DNA from: a virus
Length of the DNA: 36,496 bases
IMG/VR virus record: IMGVR_UViG_3300010399_000028
Span: 1 to 36,496 of that record
Strand: one strand, 5' to 3'
Shown here piece by piece: positions 24,460-31,265 of the stretch. The notes beneath the pieces were generated by a model that saw only the letters and a list, made by a program, of their open reading frames with translations, did not search any database and was not told the origin of the DNA. Each line of letters begins with the position of its first letter. Positions within the stretch are counted from its first letter, which is position 1. The position numbers and the translations under genes were made by a program.

Positions 24460-24849
24460 TTATTTTTGACGCCACCAAGCTCTCCGTTCTCGACACCATT
24501 TAAAGCCACGTCGCTTCAGATAGGCCTTATAAGCATAATAGTTACCGGTAACCCATATCCTATAATCGGCTGGATTATTTGAGACATATAACCCATAACT
24601 TTTAATCTTCTTAATATCTGCTGGGTCTTTGATTATATGATCTTTTGAATGTTCCGTATGGTCATCGAATAATATGTGATTGGGTGTTTGGGCAAGACAA
24701 TCATAGGCTCTATTTAAAGCTTTTATTCTCTTCAGGCTGATCCTTTTTTGTAAGGCGATCTTTCTATAAGATTCTCTGATAGCTCTTCTTGTTACCACTT
24801 TATTAATCAATTTCATAATGGTCAACGCTTCTCGCACTGTCATTGCCAT
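24460..24849 (-). CDS. J-domain-like/WW-type small protein
   Basis: 129 residues. Residues ~3-55 read as two helices like a DnaJ J-domain (helix, LKRIKALNRAYDCL) but the HPD motif is missing. The C-terminal end WVTGNYYAYKAYLKRRGFKW with RERRAWW is a small domain found in phage and plasmid proteins. It may hold a chaperone-like or nucleic-acid-related role. It is the first gene of the minus early block and diverges from the + strand genes. Confidence 0.6.
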   Translation of the reverse strand: MAMTVREALTIMKLINKVVTRRAIRESYRKIALQKRISLKRIKALNRAYDCLAQTPNHILFDDHTEHSKDHIIKDPADIKKIKSYGLYVSNNPADYRIWVTGNYYAYKAYLKRRGFKWCRERRAWWRQK

Positions 24850-24867
24850 GCCATTCGTCCTTTTTAT

Positions 24868-24896
24868 TTGACATATAACTCTTTGTATTTTAATTT
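24868..24896 (+). promoter_or_regulatory. Weak sigma-70-like promoter in the divergent region
   Basis: TTGACA at 24868-24873, then 17 bases, then TAATTT at 24891-24896, a poor -10 match. It lies in the divergent spacer and points to the 57-residue zinc protein and replication genes. Confidence 0.3.
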
Positions 24897-24922
24897 ATAT
24901 TAACATTAGAGGAGCAGTCAAC

Positions 24923-25096
24923 ATGATTAATAAATGTGCAGTCAGAGGTTGCAAAAATAAAATTGAAGTGAAGTTACATAAACTTTGTAGAGGTCATTAT
25001 ATGCGCTATCGGAGCAAAGGCGATCCGGGTGCGGCATACATTCCGCGTAAAAATCGTTTGAAAGTTTATGAACCAGAAGTCGAAGAAAAGCTATAA
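24923..25096 (+). CDS. 57-residue zinc-finger protein
   Basis: MINKCAVRGCKNKIEVKLHK then LCRGHYMRYRSKGDPGAAYI. The C-x4-C and LCxxHY motifs give a four-ligand zinc site, a common small phage module with an R-x-GD end. AGAGGAGCAG precedes the ATG. It may bind DNA or RNA. It is the first gene of the + strand early block. Confidence 0.65.
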   Translation: MINKCAVRGCKNKIEVKLHKLCRGHYMRYRSKGDPGAAYIPRKNRLKVYEPEVEEKL

Positions 25097-25117
25097 ATAT
25101 ATAAATTTATTAGGAAC

Positions 25118-25145
25118 AGTGGGTATAGCGTCCTCTATACCCACT
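25118..25145 (+). terminator. Perfect 11-bp hairpin
   Basis: AGTGGGTATAG-CGTCCT-CTATACCCACT, a perfect stem with a six-base loop, 22 bases after the zinc-finger stop. There is no T run after it. It may act as a terminator with rho, an mRNA stabiliser or a protein-binding site. Confidence 0.5.
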
Positions 25146-25175
25146 TCGGATCTTCCATTCACAATAGGAGATATT

Positions 25176-25211
25176 ATGAAATTTTATCTTAACATGCTTT
25201 GTTTACACTGA
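25176..25211 (+). CDS. Possible 11-codon leader peptide
   Basis: ATAGGAGATATT precedes an ATG opening MKFYLNMLCLH and a stop. The ribosome binding site is strong and the frame lies among three hairpins upstream of the replication gene, so it could be a translated leader. Chance is possible. Confidence 0.3.
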   Translation: MKFYLNMLCLH

Positions 25212-25275
25212 GCAAACTTTCGACATATTAGGCTGTGAAATAGAGCAAAATAGGATTATTGTGATAGAAGTTTGA

Positions 25276-25294
25276 GGGGCGCTGAATACGCCCC
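25276..25294 (+). promoter_or_regulatory. GC-rich hairpin in initiator leader
   Basis: GGGGCG-CTGAATA-CGCCCC, 6 pairs of G-C in an AT-rich leader, about 90 bases upstream of the initiator gene. It may be a pausing or protein-binding site. Confidence 0.35.
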
Positions 25295-25333
25295 ACCAAA
25301 GATAAGTCCATTTAACATAGATACCAGGATAAT

Positions 25334-25367
25334 TTTAAAGGTTTATAGCGGATAGTCAACCTTTAAA
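25334..25367 (+). promoter_or_regulatory. 10-bp inverted repeat before the initiator gene
   Basis: TTTAAAGGTT and AACCTTTAAA are perfect inverted repeats separated by 14 bases, 17 bases before the initiator ATG at 25385. As DNA it is operator-like; as RNA a hairpin close to the ribosome binding site (GGAGAGAGA). It would suit feedback control of the initiator. Confidence 0.5.
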
Positions 25368-25384
25368 GCCTGTTTGGAGAGAGA

Positions 25385-26179
25385 ATGAGTGAGAAATTAA
25401 CGGCTTTCGATAAGATTAATTTAGTAAGAGGATTTAATGATGGAAAAATGAAAGGTAGTGAAAAATCACTTCTTTTCATTATAGCTACTCATTTAGGGGA
25501 TAATGATTTTGCTTGGATAAGTTTAACTACTCTTTGCAATGAATCTTGCATAACACGTTCAAACGTCAATATTAATATCAAAAAACTAATCTCACGTGGT
25601 TACATACAAAAAATACTTCCTTCAGAAGGTTATAAAAGCTGTCGTTTTGTTATTAATTTCGAAGTTATCCACAGGACTAGTATTGAAACAACACTAGTAT
25701 TAAAACAATACCCCACTAGTATTAAAACAATACCAGAGGGGTATCAAAACAATACTAGTCTAGTATTAAAACAATACCCTAATAGAAATATAAATAGCTT
25801 TAAAAGAAAAATAAAAAAAAACGCGCGCGAGAAAACCGCGCAGAAGCCTTTTTTAATTGAAGAGCAAAAGCTTAAAAGCGAAGAGCCAAAACCGCCTGAA
25901 TATTTCACTATCGAAACCTTTAGGCCCTTCCAAGAGCATTTCAATCTGGGGAAAGACAAGGGACTTGATACAGTGAAAGAATGCGCTTCCTATTTGGAAG
26001 GCTGTGAGAAAAATAAGAAAACACCCAATCGGATGGGCTTTTTGAATTGGTTAATGAAGCAACCGCGTACTCTGGGACGAGAGCCGACTGCAGAAAAAAG
26101 ATACAATGCAAATCATATAGGTAATTTACTCTCCAAGGAAGGAGTGATTGGCAATGGACTCGCAGAGACCGATAAATAA
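25385..26179 (+). CDS. Replication initiator (lambda O-like), with origin inside the gene
   Basis: 264 residues. The N-terminal ~95 residues form a winged-helix-type DNA-binding domain (KSLLFIIATHLGDNDFAWIS then ITRSNVNINIKKLISRGYI), as in phage replication proteins that open origins. A low-complexity basic linker (~97-150) is encoded by the iterons, and a C-terminal helical domain (YFTIETFRPFQEHFNLGKDK) probably contacts a helicase loader. Like lambda O, the origin lies in the middle of the gene. No helicase gene is seen, so host helicase is likely recruited. Confidence 0.75.
   Translation: MSEKLTAFDKINLVRGFNDGKMKGSEKSLLFIIATHLGDNDFAWISLTTLCNESCITRSNVNINIKKLISRGYIQKILPSEGYKSCRFVINFEVIHRTSIETTLVLKQYPTSIKTIPEGYQNNTSLVLKQYPNRNINSFKRKIKKNAREKTAQKPFLIEEQKLKSEEPKPPEYFTIETFRPFQEHFNLGKDKGLDTVKECASYLEGCEKNKKTPNRMGFLNWLMKQPRTLGREPTAEKRYNANHIGNLLSKEGVIGNGLAETDK
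25665..25673 (+). promoter_or_regulatory. Perfect DnaA box
   Basis: TTATCCACA, the consensus DnaA box, 6 bases before the first iteron. Its place suggests that host DnaA may help opening at the phage origin. Confidence 0.6.
25680..25777 (+). repeat. Iteron array (candidate replication origin)
   Basis: Four 15-bp repeats, GTATTAAAACAATAC, begin at 25697, 25719, 25741 (one mismatch, GTATC) and 25763, exactly 22 bases apart, about two helix turns. A weaker copy (GTATTGAAACAACAC) begins at 25680. Each has GTATT/AATAC arms around AAAAC, a dyad suited to a dimeric initiator. Three repeats equal 66 bases, so the protein repeats LVLKQYP in the same frame. The layout parallels the lambda origin. Confidence 0.85.
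25778..25841 (+). other. AT-rich unwinding region with GC hairpin
   Basis: The 44 bases after the last iteron are nearly all A/T (runs of A), as expected for the DNA unwinding element of an origin. It ends in GCGCG-CGAGAAAAC-CGCGC (25823-25841), a hairpin with GC-rich arms that could act as a primer or helicase-loading structure on single-stranded DNA. Confidence 0.5.
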
Positions 26180-26426
26180 TTTAGCAAAAATATTAAACAA
26201 TGGGGCGGCAGTATGTATAAAATTAAAGCTAGTCTACTATCCAGAAAGAGAGTGGAAACTTTGTTATCGAGAGGTAAGTAAAATATTTAAGGCTATAAAA
26301 TGCAATCTGCGTCCTGCTTTTGCATCTCCCACAGAAGATGAATTTATCGAAGCTCTTGCTGAATATACTCCCGAAGATCTCAAGGAAGCTTATGACCTCC
26401 GCTCAGACCCTAGTGTTAAAAAATAA
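26154..26426 (+). CDS. 90-residue protein downstream of initiator
   Basis: Start at ATG 26154 (MDSQRPINNLAKILNN) after GGAAGGAGTGATTGGCA. It overlaps the initiator end by 26 bases, so translation is coupled. The middle KLVYYPEREWKLCYREVSKI and the end TPEDLKEAYDLRSDPSVKK look helical. In lambda this place holds the helicase loader P (233 residues). This protein is far shorter and no loader motif is visible, so its role is unknown. Confidence 0.6.
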   Translation: MDSQRPINNLAKILNNGAAVCIKLKLVYYPEREWKLCYREVSKIFKAIKCNLRPAFASPTEDEFIEALAEYTPEDLKEAYDLRSDPSVKK

Positions 26427-26715
26427 ACTTTGGCAATTTATTAAACAGGTTTCAGAGGCTTATGGCGGTGATGAGCTTGAATGGTTACGGATATATGCCA
26501 AGGATGTCGTGGAAACGCACAAGGAAGACCTACAGGAGGCGATCGTCTGTTTTGAGTGCCTGACTAGGGGTTCTCCAAAAAAATCTCTTAAAACGCATGA
26601 GAGGGCCTTTAAAACTTATTACTGTCAGGAGTGTGGGTATAGGTCACCCTTCTGTCGCTTTGATTTGTATAATAAGTGTTCTAATATAAAGGAAATTGTT
26701 CTACATGGAACATAA
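26392..26715 (+). CDS. 107-residue protein with Cys motif
   Basis: Start at ATG 26392 (MTSAQTLVLKNKLWQF) after AAGGAAGCTT; the longer frame from 26320 has no binding site. The C-terminal half has CFECLTRG and YYCQECGYRSPFC, which could make a zinc site. It overlaps the previous gene by 35 bases. The N-terminal half is helical. No family recognised; a nucleic-acid role is likely given the company of initiator and nuclease. Confidence 0.6.
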   Translation: MTSAQTLVLKNKLWQFIKQVSEAYGGDELEWLRIYAKDVVETHKEDLQEAIVCFECLTRGSPKKSLKTHERAFKTYYCQECGYRSPFCRFDLYNKCSNIKEIVLHGT

Positions 26716-26727
26716 AGGAGCAGTAAA

Positions 26728-26931
26728 GTGAGTAAAAATGAAATAACTGTAAATTTGGCAGACCGTCAGGCGAGTATGAAATTGCTCAAACAACTTTACA
26801 CAGGAGCCGTCAAGGATGACAGCGTTCAAGTTAAAGATGCAAACGATAGACGAGGACACAGCCCAACAGGCTCTCGTCCAGTGGATGAGGTACATGAAAA
26901 TACCCGTTATCCACATAGCAAACGAAGGTAA
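26728..26931 (+). CDS. Small protein overlapping the VRR-NUC gene
   Basis: 67 residues from a GTG after AAAGGAGCAGTAAA (ATG 26738 is an alternative). It starts MSKNEITVNLADRQASMKLL. Its second half lies entirely inside the nuclease gene in another frame and is basic and disordered-looking. The good ribosome binding site supports translation at least of the first part, perhaps for coupling. Confidence 0.4.
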   Translation: MSKNEITVNLADRQASMKLLKQLYTGAVKDDSVQVKDANDRRGHSPTGSRPVDEVHENTRYPHSKRR

Positions 26932-27178
26932 ACGTAGTTTCGCTTTGTATAACTGGCTTCTCAGTATGGGATTTAGACCGGGGGTTTCTGATCTTTTTAT
27001 AACCCGAATGAGAAAAGGCTTCGGCGGCTATTGGATCGAAATGAAGAAACCTGGTAAAAAACCTACACAGAATCAGCTTACTTTTATTGAGGAAATGAGA
27101 GCCGAAGGCTATAAAGCAGAGTGGTTTGATGATTGGGAAGCGGCTCGAAAAAGTGTCGAAGAATATATAAGTTTGTGA
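26816..27178 (+). CDS. VRR-NUC domain nuclease
   Basis: 120 residues. The core RPGVSDLFITR (54-64, Asp59), YWIEMKKPGKKPTQNQLTF (72-90; Glu75, Lys77, Gln87) and GYKAEWFDDWEAA is the VRR-NUC signature of PD-(D/E)XK nucleases. Phage members are structure-specific and resolve branched DNA such as Holliday junctions. It would work with the Sak4-like system and clear branches before packaging. A DnaA-box sequence (26907-26915) falls inside the gene, perhaps by chance. Confidence 0.85.
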   Translation: MTAFKLKMQTIDEDTAQQALVQWMRYMKIPVIHIANEGKRSFALYNWLLSMGFRPGVSDLFITRMRKGFGGYWIEMKKPGKKPTQNQLTFIEEMRAEGYKAEWFDDWEAARKSVEEYISL

Positions 27179-27258
27179 TAATTTAGAAGGGCTGATTGCT
27201 CTCATTATCGATACCACTCCTCATGATGTGGTGATTCGGATTTGTTTTATTTTCTTTT

Positions 27259-27285
27259 AAGCCCCCTGCGCGGGGCTTTTTTTTT
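27259..27285 (+). terminator. Intrinsic terminator
   Basis: AGCCCC / GGGGCT stem with a CTGCGC loop followed by nine T. It separates the initiator-nuclease group from the lysis genes and is the clearest intrinsic terminator in the window. Confidence 0.9.
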
Positions 27286-27299
27286 ACACGGAGTTTGAG

Positions 27300-27470
27300 A
27301 TGGTAAGGAGCAAATGTTGTCGATATACCGTATGGATTTATAGAGGAAACAATGGAGAAATGTTTTATGTTTGTGATGGCTGTGAGCAGGCCTGTGATAC
27401 CATTTCATCATTGGATTTAATCACTAAGGAAAGTCAAGATGCCAAAGTTCAGTCAAGAATCATTCTCTAA
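27300..27470 (+). CDS. 56-residue zinc-ribbon-like protein
   Basis: MVRSKCCRYTVWIYRGNNGE continues MFYVCDGCEQACDTISSLDL. The CC and CDGCxxAC groups fit a small zinc ribbon. CACGGAGTTTGAG precedes the ATG. It overlaps the endolysin start by 32 bases. It lies just after a strong terminator, so it is likely the first gene of a lysis transcript. Function unknown. Confidence 0.6.
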   Translation: MVRSKCCRYTVWIYRGNNGEMFYVCDGCEQACDTISSLDLITKESQDAKVQSRIIL

Positions 27471-27849
27471 ACTTTCAACTTGTCATATGGAACTTCAAAC
27501 TCTTTTCTATGAGGTAGTCCGGAATTTTGATTGCCAAGTGCTGGAAGGTTTTAGGAATGAAGTGAATCAAAATGAAGCTTTTGAGAAAGGAAATACGCAA
27601 TTAAAATGGCCCAATGGCAAACACAATTCTTCTCCAAGCATGGCAGTTGATGTGGCTCCCTATCCCATCGATTGGCAAAATGTGAAACGGTTTTATTGGT
27701 TTGGCGGCTATGTTTTGGGGATTGCCCAACGCCTGAAAGATGAAGGAAAGATGACTTATTCAGTCCGCTTCGGTGGCAACTGGGATAAACATAACTATAT
27801 TTCTGACGAGAATTTCATTGATTTAATCCATTATGAGCTTATTGCATAA
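27439..27849 (+). CDS. Endolysin, M15-type peptidase
   Basis: 136 residues. The metal and catalytic pattern of the M15 family is present: GKHNSSPSMAVDVAPYP (60-76, zinc ligands His62 and Asp71 by analogy), RFGGNWDKHN (110-119) and IDLIHYEL (127-134, third ligand His131). Such phage enzymes cut the L-Ala-D-Glu or related peptide bonds of peptidoglycan. No signal peptide, so it needs a holin. It has a good ribosome binding site (AAGGAAAGTCAAG) and is followed by the holin candidate. Confidence 0.85.
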   Translation: MPKFSQESFSKLSTCHMELQTLFYEVVRNFDCQVLEGFRNEVNQNEAFEKGNTQLKWPNGKHNSSPSMAVDVAPYPIDWQNVKRFYWFGGYVLGIAQRLKDEGKMTYSVRFGGNWDKHNYISDENFIDLIHYELIA

Positions 27850-27913
27850 TACCATTTTGAATTGAGGTAATGTGGTACACTTTGAATTAGTGTAGGTTAA
27901 AAGGAGTCAGCCT

Positions 27914-28135
27914 ATGAAATTTCTACAAGACCTCATCAAAAATAATCCTTTTACAGCATTACTTTTACCAACTGCTTTGAGCGGTGCTTCCTTTATTGGC
28001 CATCTTATTGTAGCCCTGAGCGGCGATCAGATTGATTGGAAAGAACTACACGATCTCATGTCTTCAGCAAATGGATTGGAGACCTTGCTGCTTATGATAA
28101 TTATGGTGGCTTTGAAAAAACCTAAAAAGAAATGA
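27914..28135 (+). CDS. Holin candidate
   Basis: 73 residues with a hydrophobic segment (PFTALLLPTALSGASFIG to HLIVALSG, ~12-37), a short acidic turn and a second one (LETLLLMIIMVAL, ~55-67), then a basic KKPKKK tail. AAAAGGAGTCAGCCT precedes ATG. Holins form membrane holes and release the endolysin; the arrangement endolysin-holin with a positively charged tail fits. It ends 3 bases before a convergent gene. Confidence 0.7.
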   Translation: MKFLQDLIKNNPFTALLLPTALSGASFIGHLIVALSGDQIDWKELHDLMSSANGLETLLLMIIMVALKKPKKK

Positions 28136-28138
28136 TTG

Positions 28139-28309
28139 TTATTGGGATGAGCGATTATTTTTATTATGAAAATTTATGTAATGTAATAAAGTAATCGCTC
28201 GTCTGATAACTTGACTTGGGTTCTCTTCAAAGAGCTTGCATAAGAGATCGATCTCACGCAAATCTTCTTTTGTCAGAGCTAAACTCATTCGTTTTTTTGT
28301 ACTGGCCAT
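28139..28309 (-). CDS. 56-residue CopG-like ribbon-helix-helix protein
   Basis: MASTKKRMSLALTKEDLREI then DLLCKLFEENPSQVIRRAIT. MSLALT is the strand, followed by two helices with the S-x-VIRRAI pattern typical of CopG/RHH repressors. The ribosome binding site AAGGTAAT overlaps the stop of the upstream gene, so translation is coupled. It may control its own minus-strand island. Confidence 0.65.
   Translation of the reverse strand: MASTKKRMSLALTKEDLREIDLLCKLFEENPSQVIRRAITLLHYINFHNKNNRSSQ
28149..28200. repeat. 9-bp inverted repeat inside RHH gene
   Basis: GAGCGATTA (28149-28157) and TAATCGCTC (28192-28200) form an inverted repeat around 34 bases, in the convergent region with the holin gene. 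It may act as a two-way terminator or a binding site, or be incidental. Confidence 0.3.
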
Positions 28310-28320
28310 TATGGATTACC

Positions 28321-28500
28321 TTATTTATGTGGAATAAACTTAAATTTATTTTTGAGTTTTATATAAGCCTTGCGCGTTGCAATATAAGTTTTATTGTTAT
28401 TATCACTTGGTTCTATTCCTTTTAATTTTAACGATACAGGCTCTTCAAAGAGGATTATAAACTTGTTCCCTTCGGTTTCTTTAGCTGTAAAGATTTTCAT
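28321..28500 (-). CDS. 59-residue basic protein
   Basis: Starts MKIFTAKETEGNKFIILFEE after GGGACATAAA and ends AYIKLKNKFKFIPHK. Beta-rich and basic, no cysteine. It sits between the DUF1640-like pair and the RHH gene, 11 bases from the latter. Unrecognised; a partner of the regulator is possible. Confidence 0.55.
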   Translation of the reverse strand: MKIFTAKETEGNKFIILFEEPVSLKLKGIEPSDNNNKTYIATRKAYIKLKNKFKFIPHK

Positions 28501-28509
28501 TTTATGTCC

Positions 28510-28767
28510 CTATTTGAAGAAGTGTTGAATAAATCCAAAAGCTATAAACATACTTAATATGACCTTATAGGTTCTTAATTCCATTTCTTTCAAGATTATT
28601 TTTAATTCTGATATCTCATTTTTAGTCGCTAACGATTTAATATCGACCATCTGTACAAAAGCTTTAGCAGTAGCTTTAGTGATACCTTCGGCTTGTTCTT
28701 GTGTTAATCCTGATTTTTTTAATTCTTCCATATATTCTAAAGTGTCAAAGTTTATTTGTGTGTTCAT
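28510..28767 (-). CDS. DUF1640-like coiled-coil membrane protein
   Basis: 85 residues. The pattern LEYMEELKKSGLTQEQAEGI (a residue-initial L-x3-G-(F/L)-x2-EQAE motif), then SLATKNEISELKIILKEMEL and a C-terminal membrane helix (YKVILSMFIAFGFIQHF), matches the DUF1640/CCDC90-like family of bacteria and phages. These proteins form coiled-coil trimers or tetramers anchored by one helix. Function is not known. A second copy lies just upstream at 28780. Confidence 0.72.
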   Translation of the reverse strand: MNTQINFDTLEYMEELKKSGLTQEQAEGITKATAKAFVQMVDIKSLATKNEISELKIILKEMELRTYKVILSMFIAFGFIQHFFK

Positions 28768-28779
28768 TTTGATTACTCT

Positions 28780-29043
28780 TTAATTATGAAATTTCAAGAT
28801 AAAACTTAATGCCGTTACTATACAGCCACTACAAAATATAATTACACCGGATAGTTTTATAATTAAATCTTGTTTTAAGATTTGGATATCTCGTCTTAAA
28901 ATGGTTAGATCTTCTTTTGTGGCAAGATCATTTTGAAACATTTCTGCTTGTTGTTGAGCTATTTCAGTCGCTATTTTTGCTTCCATTCCAAGGCTTTTAA
29001 GTTTTTCTGCGTTGGTTAAAGGGTTAAAACGGTAGGTGTTCAT
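28780..29043 (-). CDS. DUF1640-like coiled-coil membrane protein, second copy
   Basis: 87 residues: TNAEKLKSLGMEAKIATEIA then DLATKEDLTILRRDIQILKQ and a hydrophobic C-terminus (SGVIIFCSGCIVTALSFIL). LATKEDL followed by a coiled coil and one membrane helix is the family hallmark. The ATG has AAAGAGGATT before it. Its start is the first in this minus island, behind the palindrome at 29088-29097. It probably forms a complex with its neighbour. Confidence 0.72.
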   Translation of the reverse strand: MNTYRFNPLTNAEKLKSLGMEAKIATEIAQQQAEMFQNDLATKEDLTILRRDIQILKQDLIIKLSGVIIFCSGCIVTALSFILKFHN

Positions 29044-29087
29044 TTTTTAATCCTCTTTGATATGCTTATATTTTAATTTTTTATATA

Positions 29088-29097
29088 TACTATAGTA
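29088..29097. promoter_or_regulatory. Palindromic operator candidate
   Basis: TACTATAGTA is a perfect 10-bp palindrome in the 178-base divergent spacer between the minus island and the packaging genes. TTATTATAGTA follows and extends the symmetry partly. It may be an operator for the RHH protein; AT richness makes chance possible. Confidence 0.35.
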
Positions 29098-29221
29098 TTA
29101 TTATAGTAATCGTAGATCAAGCTGTATTATTCATTGATGCTCAAGAATTTATTGTTTTTAATAATGCAAAAGGTTTTAATAAAGATTAGAATGTGAATTA
29201 ATTTTTGCTAAGGATTGGCAA

Positions 29222-29683
29222 ATGGCTGGGAAACCAAGACCGAAACCTCAACCAAACCCTAAGCTGGTTGGAAGTGGCAGAGATGCCTACCTCTTCACAA
29301 AAGAGCGTCGAGAAGCAATCATCGATGCTATCCGTCATCGTATACCCTACCAACTCGCAGCCGAGGCTAATGGCATTGATGAAGAAACTCTCTTTGCGTG
29401 GATTCGCCGCGGTAAACGTGATAAAGCTGAAAATGTTGATACTGACTATGTTGTTTTTTCTGAGTGCATAAAGAGAGCAGAAATGACAAAAGTGCGCGAA
29501 CATTTAGACATGATCGCTGCCAAACCTGAGCGTTGGCAGGCCGATGCATGGATCTTGGAACGCAGATGGCATCAGCACTTTGGGCCCAATGCTCAGTTAA
29601 ATGAACTCAATAAACGGATGGCTAAGCTTGAGATGGAAAATGGCCATCCTTTACCTTTGGATGAAACGGAAGAAAGTGAATAA
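29222..29683 (+). CDS. Small terminase subunit candidate
   Basis: 153 residues. The N-terminal part carries a helix-turn-helix (RREAIIDAIRHRIPYQLAAE then GIDEETLFAWIRRG), followed by VVFSECIKRAEMTKVREHLD, and closes with RWQADAWILERRWHQHFGP. This layout is typical of phage small terminase subunits that bind pac or cos DNA and load the large subunit. It is the first gene of the + strand packaging block, though eight genes precede terL, which is unusual. Confidence 0.7.
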   Translation: MAGKPRPKPQPNPKLVGSGRDAYLFTKERREAIIDAIRHRIPYQLAAEANGIDEETLFAWIRRGKRDKAENVDTDYVVFSECIKRAEMTKVREHLDMIAAKPERWQADAWILERRWHQHFGPNAQLNELNKRMAKLEMENGHPLPLDETEESE

Positions 29684-29695
29684 GGAGATTCAAAG

Positions 29696-29869
29696 ATGGA
29701 ATATTGTCCGCGTGATGGTGGGCCAAAACCACCTTTAGGCAAAGAAAATGTATCAATCAATCGCCAACGTGAGATAGCCGCTCAAGCCCTCACTCGCGCT
29801 AAACAAGAAGCTGCCAAGATCCCCGAACCCATGAATCATTCTAATTATGGGTATAAGGAAGCAAGGTAA
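29696..29869 (+). CDS. 57-residue protein
   Basis: MEYCPRDGGPKPPLGKENVS then a helical NRQREIAAQALTRAKQEAAK. AAGGAGATTCAAAG precedes the ATG 12 bases after the terminase-candidate stop. It is Pro-rich at the start. It is possibly an additional DNA-binding or capsid protein; unrecognised. Confidence 0.55.
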   Translation: MEYCPRDGGPKPPLGKENVSINRQREIAAQALTRAKQEAAKIPEPMNHSNYGYKEAR

Positions 29870-29929
29870 GAAAATTCGAGTAAGCATTAAATGGACTTTT
29901 TTATTAACTTTATTAAAAGGATTTTAAAT

Positions 29930-30784
<855 letters not shown>

Positions 30785-30793
30785 GGAATAATT

Positions 30794-30952
30794 ATGCCAT
30801 TAGTAAAAGGTTCAAAAGCAAAGAGCTCCAAAGGCTTTAGTAAAAATGTGAAAACAGAGATGAAGGCTGGAAAGTCACAAAAGCAGAGTGTTGCCATCGC
30901 GTACTCGGAAGCACGCGAAGGTAAAAAGAAGAAGCCTAAAAAAAAGTATTAA
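30794..30952 (+). CDS. Small basic DUF6496-like phage protein
   Basis: 52 residues: GSKAKSSKGFSKNVKTEMKA then GKSQKQSVAIAYSEAREG and a poly-Lys end. The N(V/I)xTEMxAGKxQKQxVAIA core is a widespread small phage protein family of unknown function. It has AAGGAATAATT before ATG. The high positive charge suggests DNA or RNA contact or a virion component. Confidence 0.7.
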   Translation: MPLVKGSKAKSSKGFSKNVKTEMKAGKSQKQSVAIAYSEAREGKKKKPKKKY

Positions 30953-30962
30953 AGCCCGTCTT

Positions 30963-31011
30963 ATGGTGCGTGCATTTTGATATACCTCCGATATTATTAG
31001 GTACGCACCAT
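30963..31011 (+). terminator. Branched inverted repeat after small basic gene
   Basis: ATGGTGCGT (30963-30971) pairs with ACGCACCAT (31003-31011), and inside it ACCT pairs with AGGT next to the outer stem. No T run follows. It is probably an mRNA structure or weak terminator. Confidence 0.4.
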
Positions 31012-31052
31012 GCTTATTAGGCAATAAGGATGATTCACCAAAGGGAATTATA

Positions 31053-31265
31053 ATGGCTATTGTTGCAAACAAATGGCTCGAAAAACAACACAAAAAAATT
31101 GAGAAACAAACTGCTCCTGCTTATAAAGTAGATAAGCCGAAAGGCTCGATTAATGTAAAAGACTTCCCTGATTTTATCCCTGTCAATGCTGATAAGCCTG
31201 CCAAGCGACATAGCAAATGTCTTAAAACTAATCTAGTGCGTACTTTGAGAGGTATAAGGAAATAG
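31053..31265 (+). CDS. 70-residue hypothetical protein
   Basis: Starts MAIVANKWLEKQHKKIEKQT after AAGGGAATTATA. It is basic (Lys/Arg), with a middle NVKDFPDFIPVNADKPAKRH segment and one Cys. Its TAG stop abuts the ATG of the next gene. No known family. Confidence 0.6.
   Translation: MAIVANKWLEKQHKKIEKQTAPAYKVDKPKGSINVKDFPDFIPVNADKPAKRHSKCLKTNLVRTLRGIRK

Noticed and set aside
25680-25777. CRISPR array
   Set aside because: Repeats are only 15 bp with 7-bp spacers of near constant sequence, lie in a coding gene and are dyad-symmetric. They fit origin iterons.
26907-26915. Second perfect DnaA box TTATCCACA
   Set aside because: It is isolated inside the VRR-NUC gene with no iterons or AT-rich tract nearby, so it is probably chance.
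26831-27217. 128-residue minus-strand frame across the VRR-NUC gene
   Set aside because: The + strand nuclease has clear catalytic motifs and a good start; the antisense frame has no recognisable motif.
28216-28425. 69-residue + strand hydrophobic frame
   Set aside because: Two minus-strand genes (28139-28309 and 28321-28500) with good starts and an RHH pattern cover this stretch.
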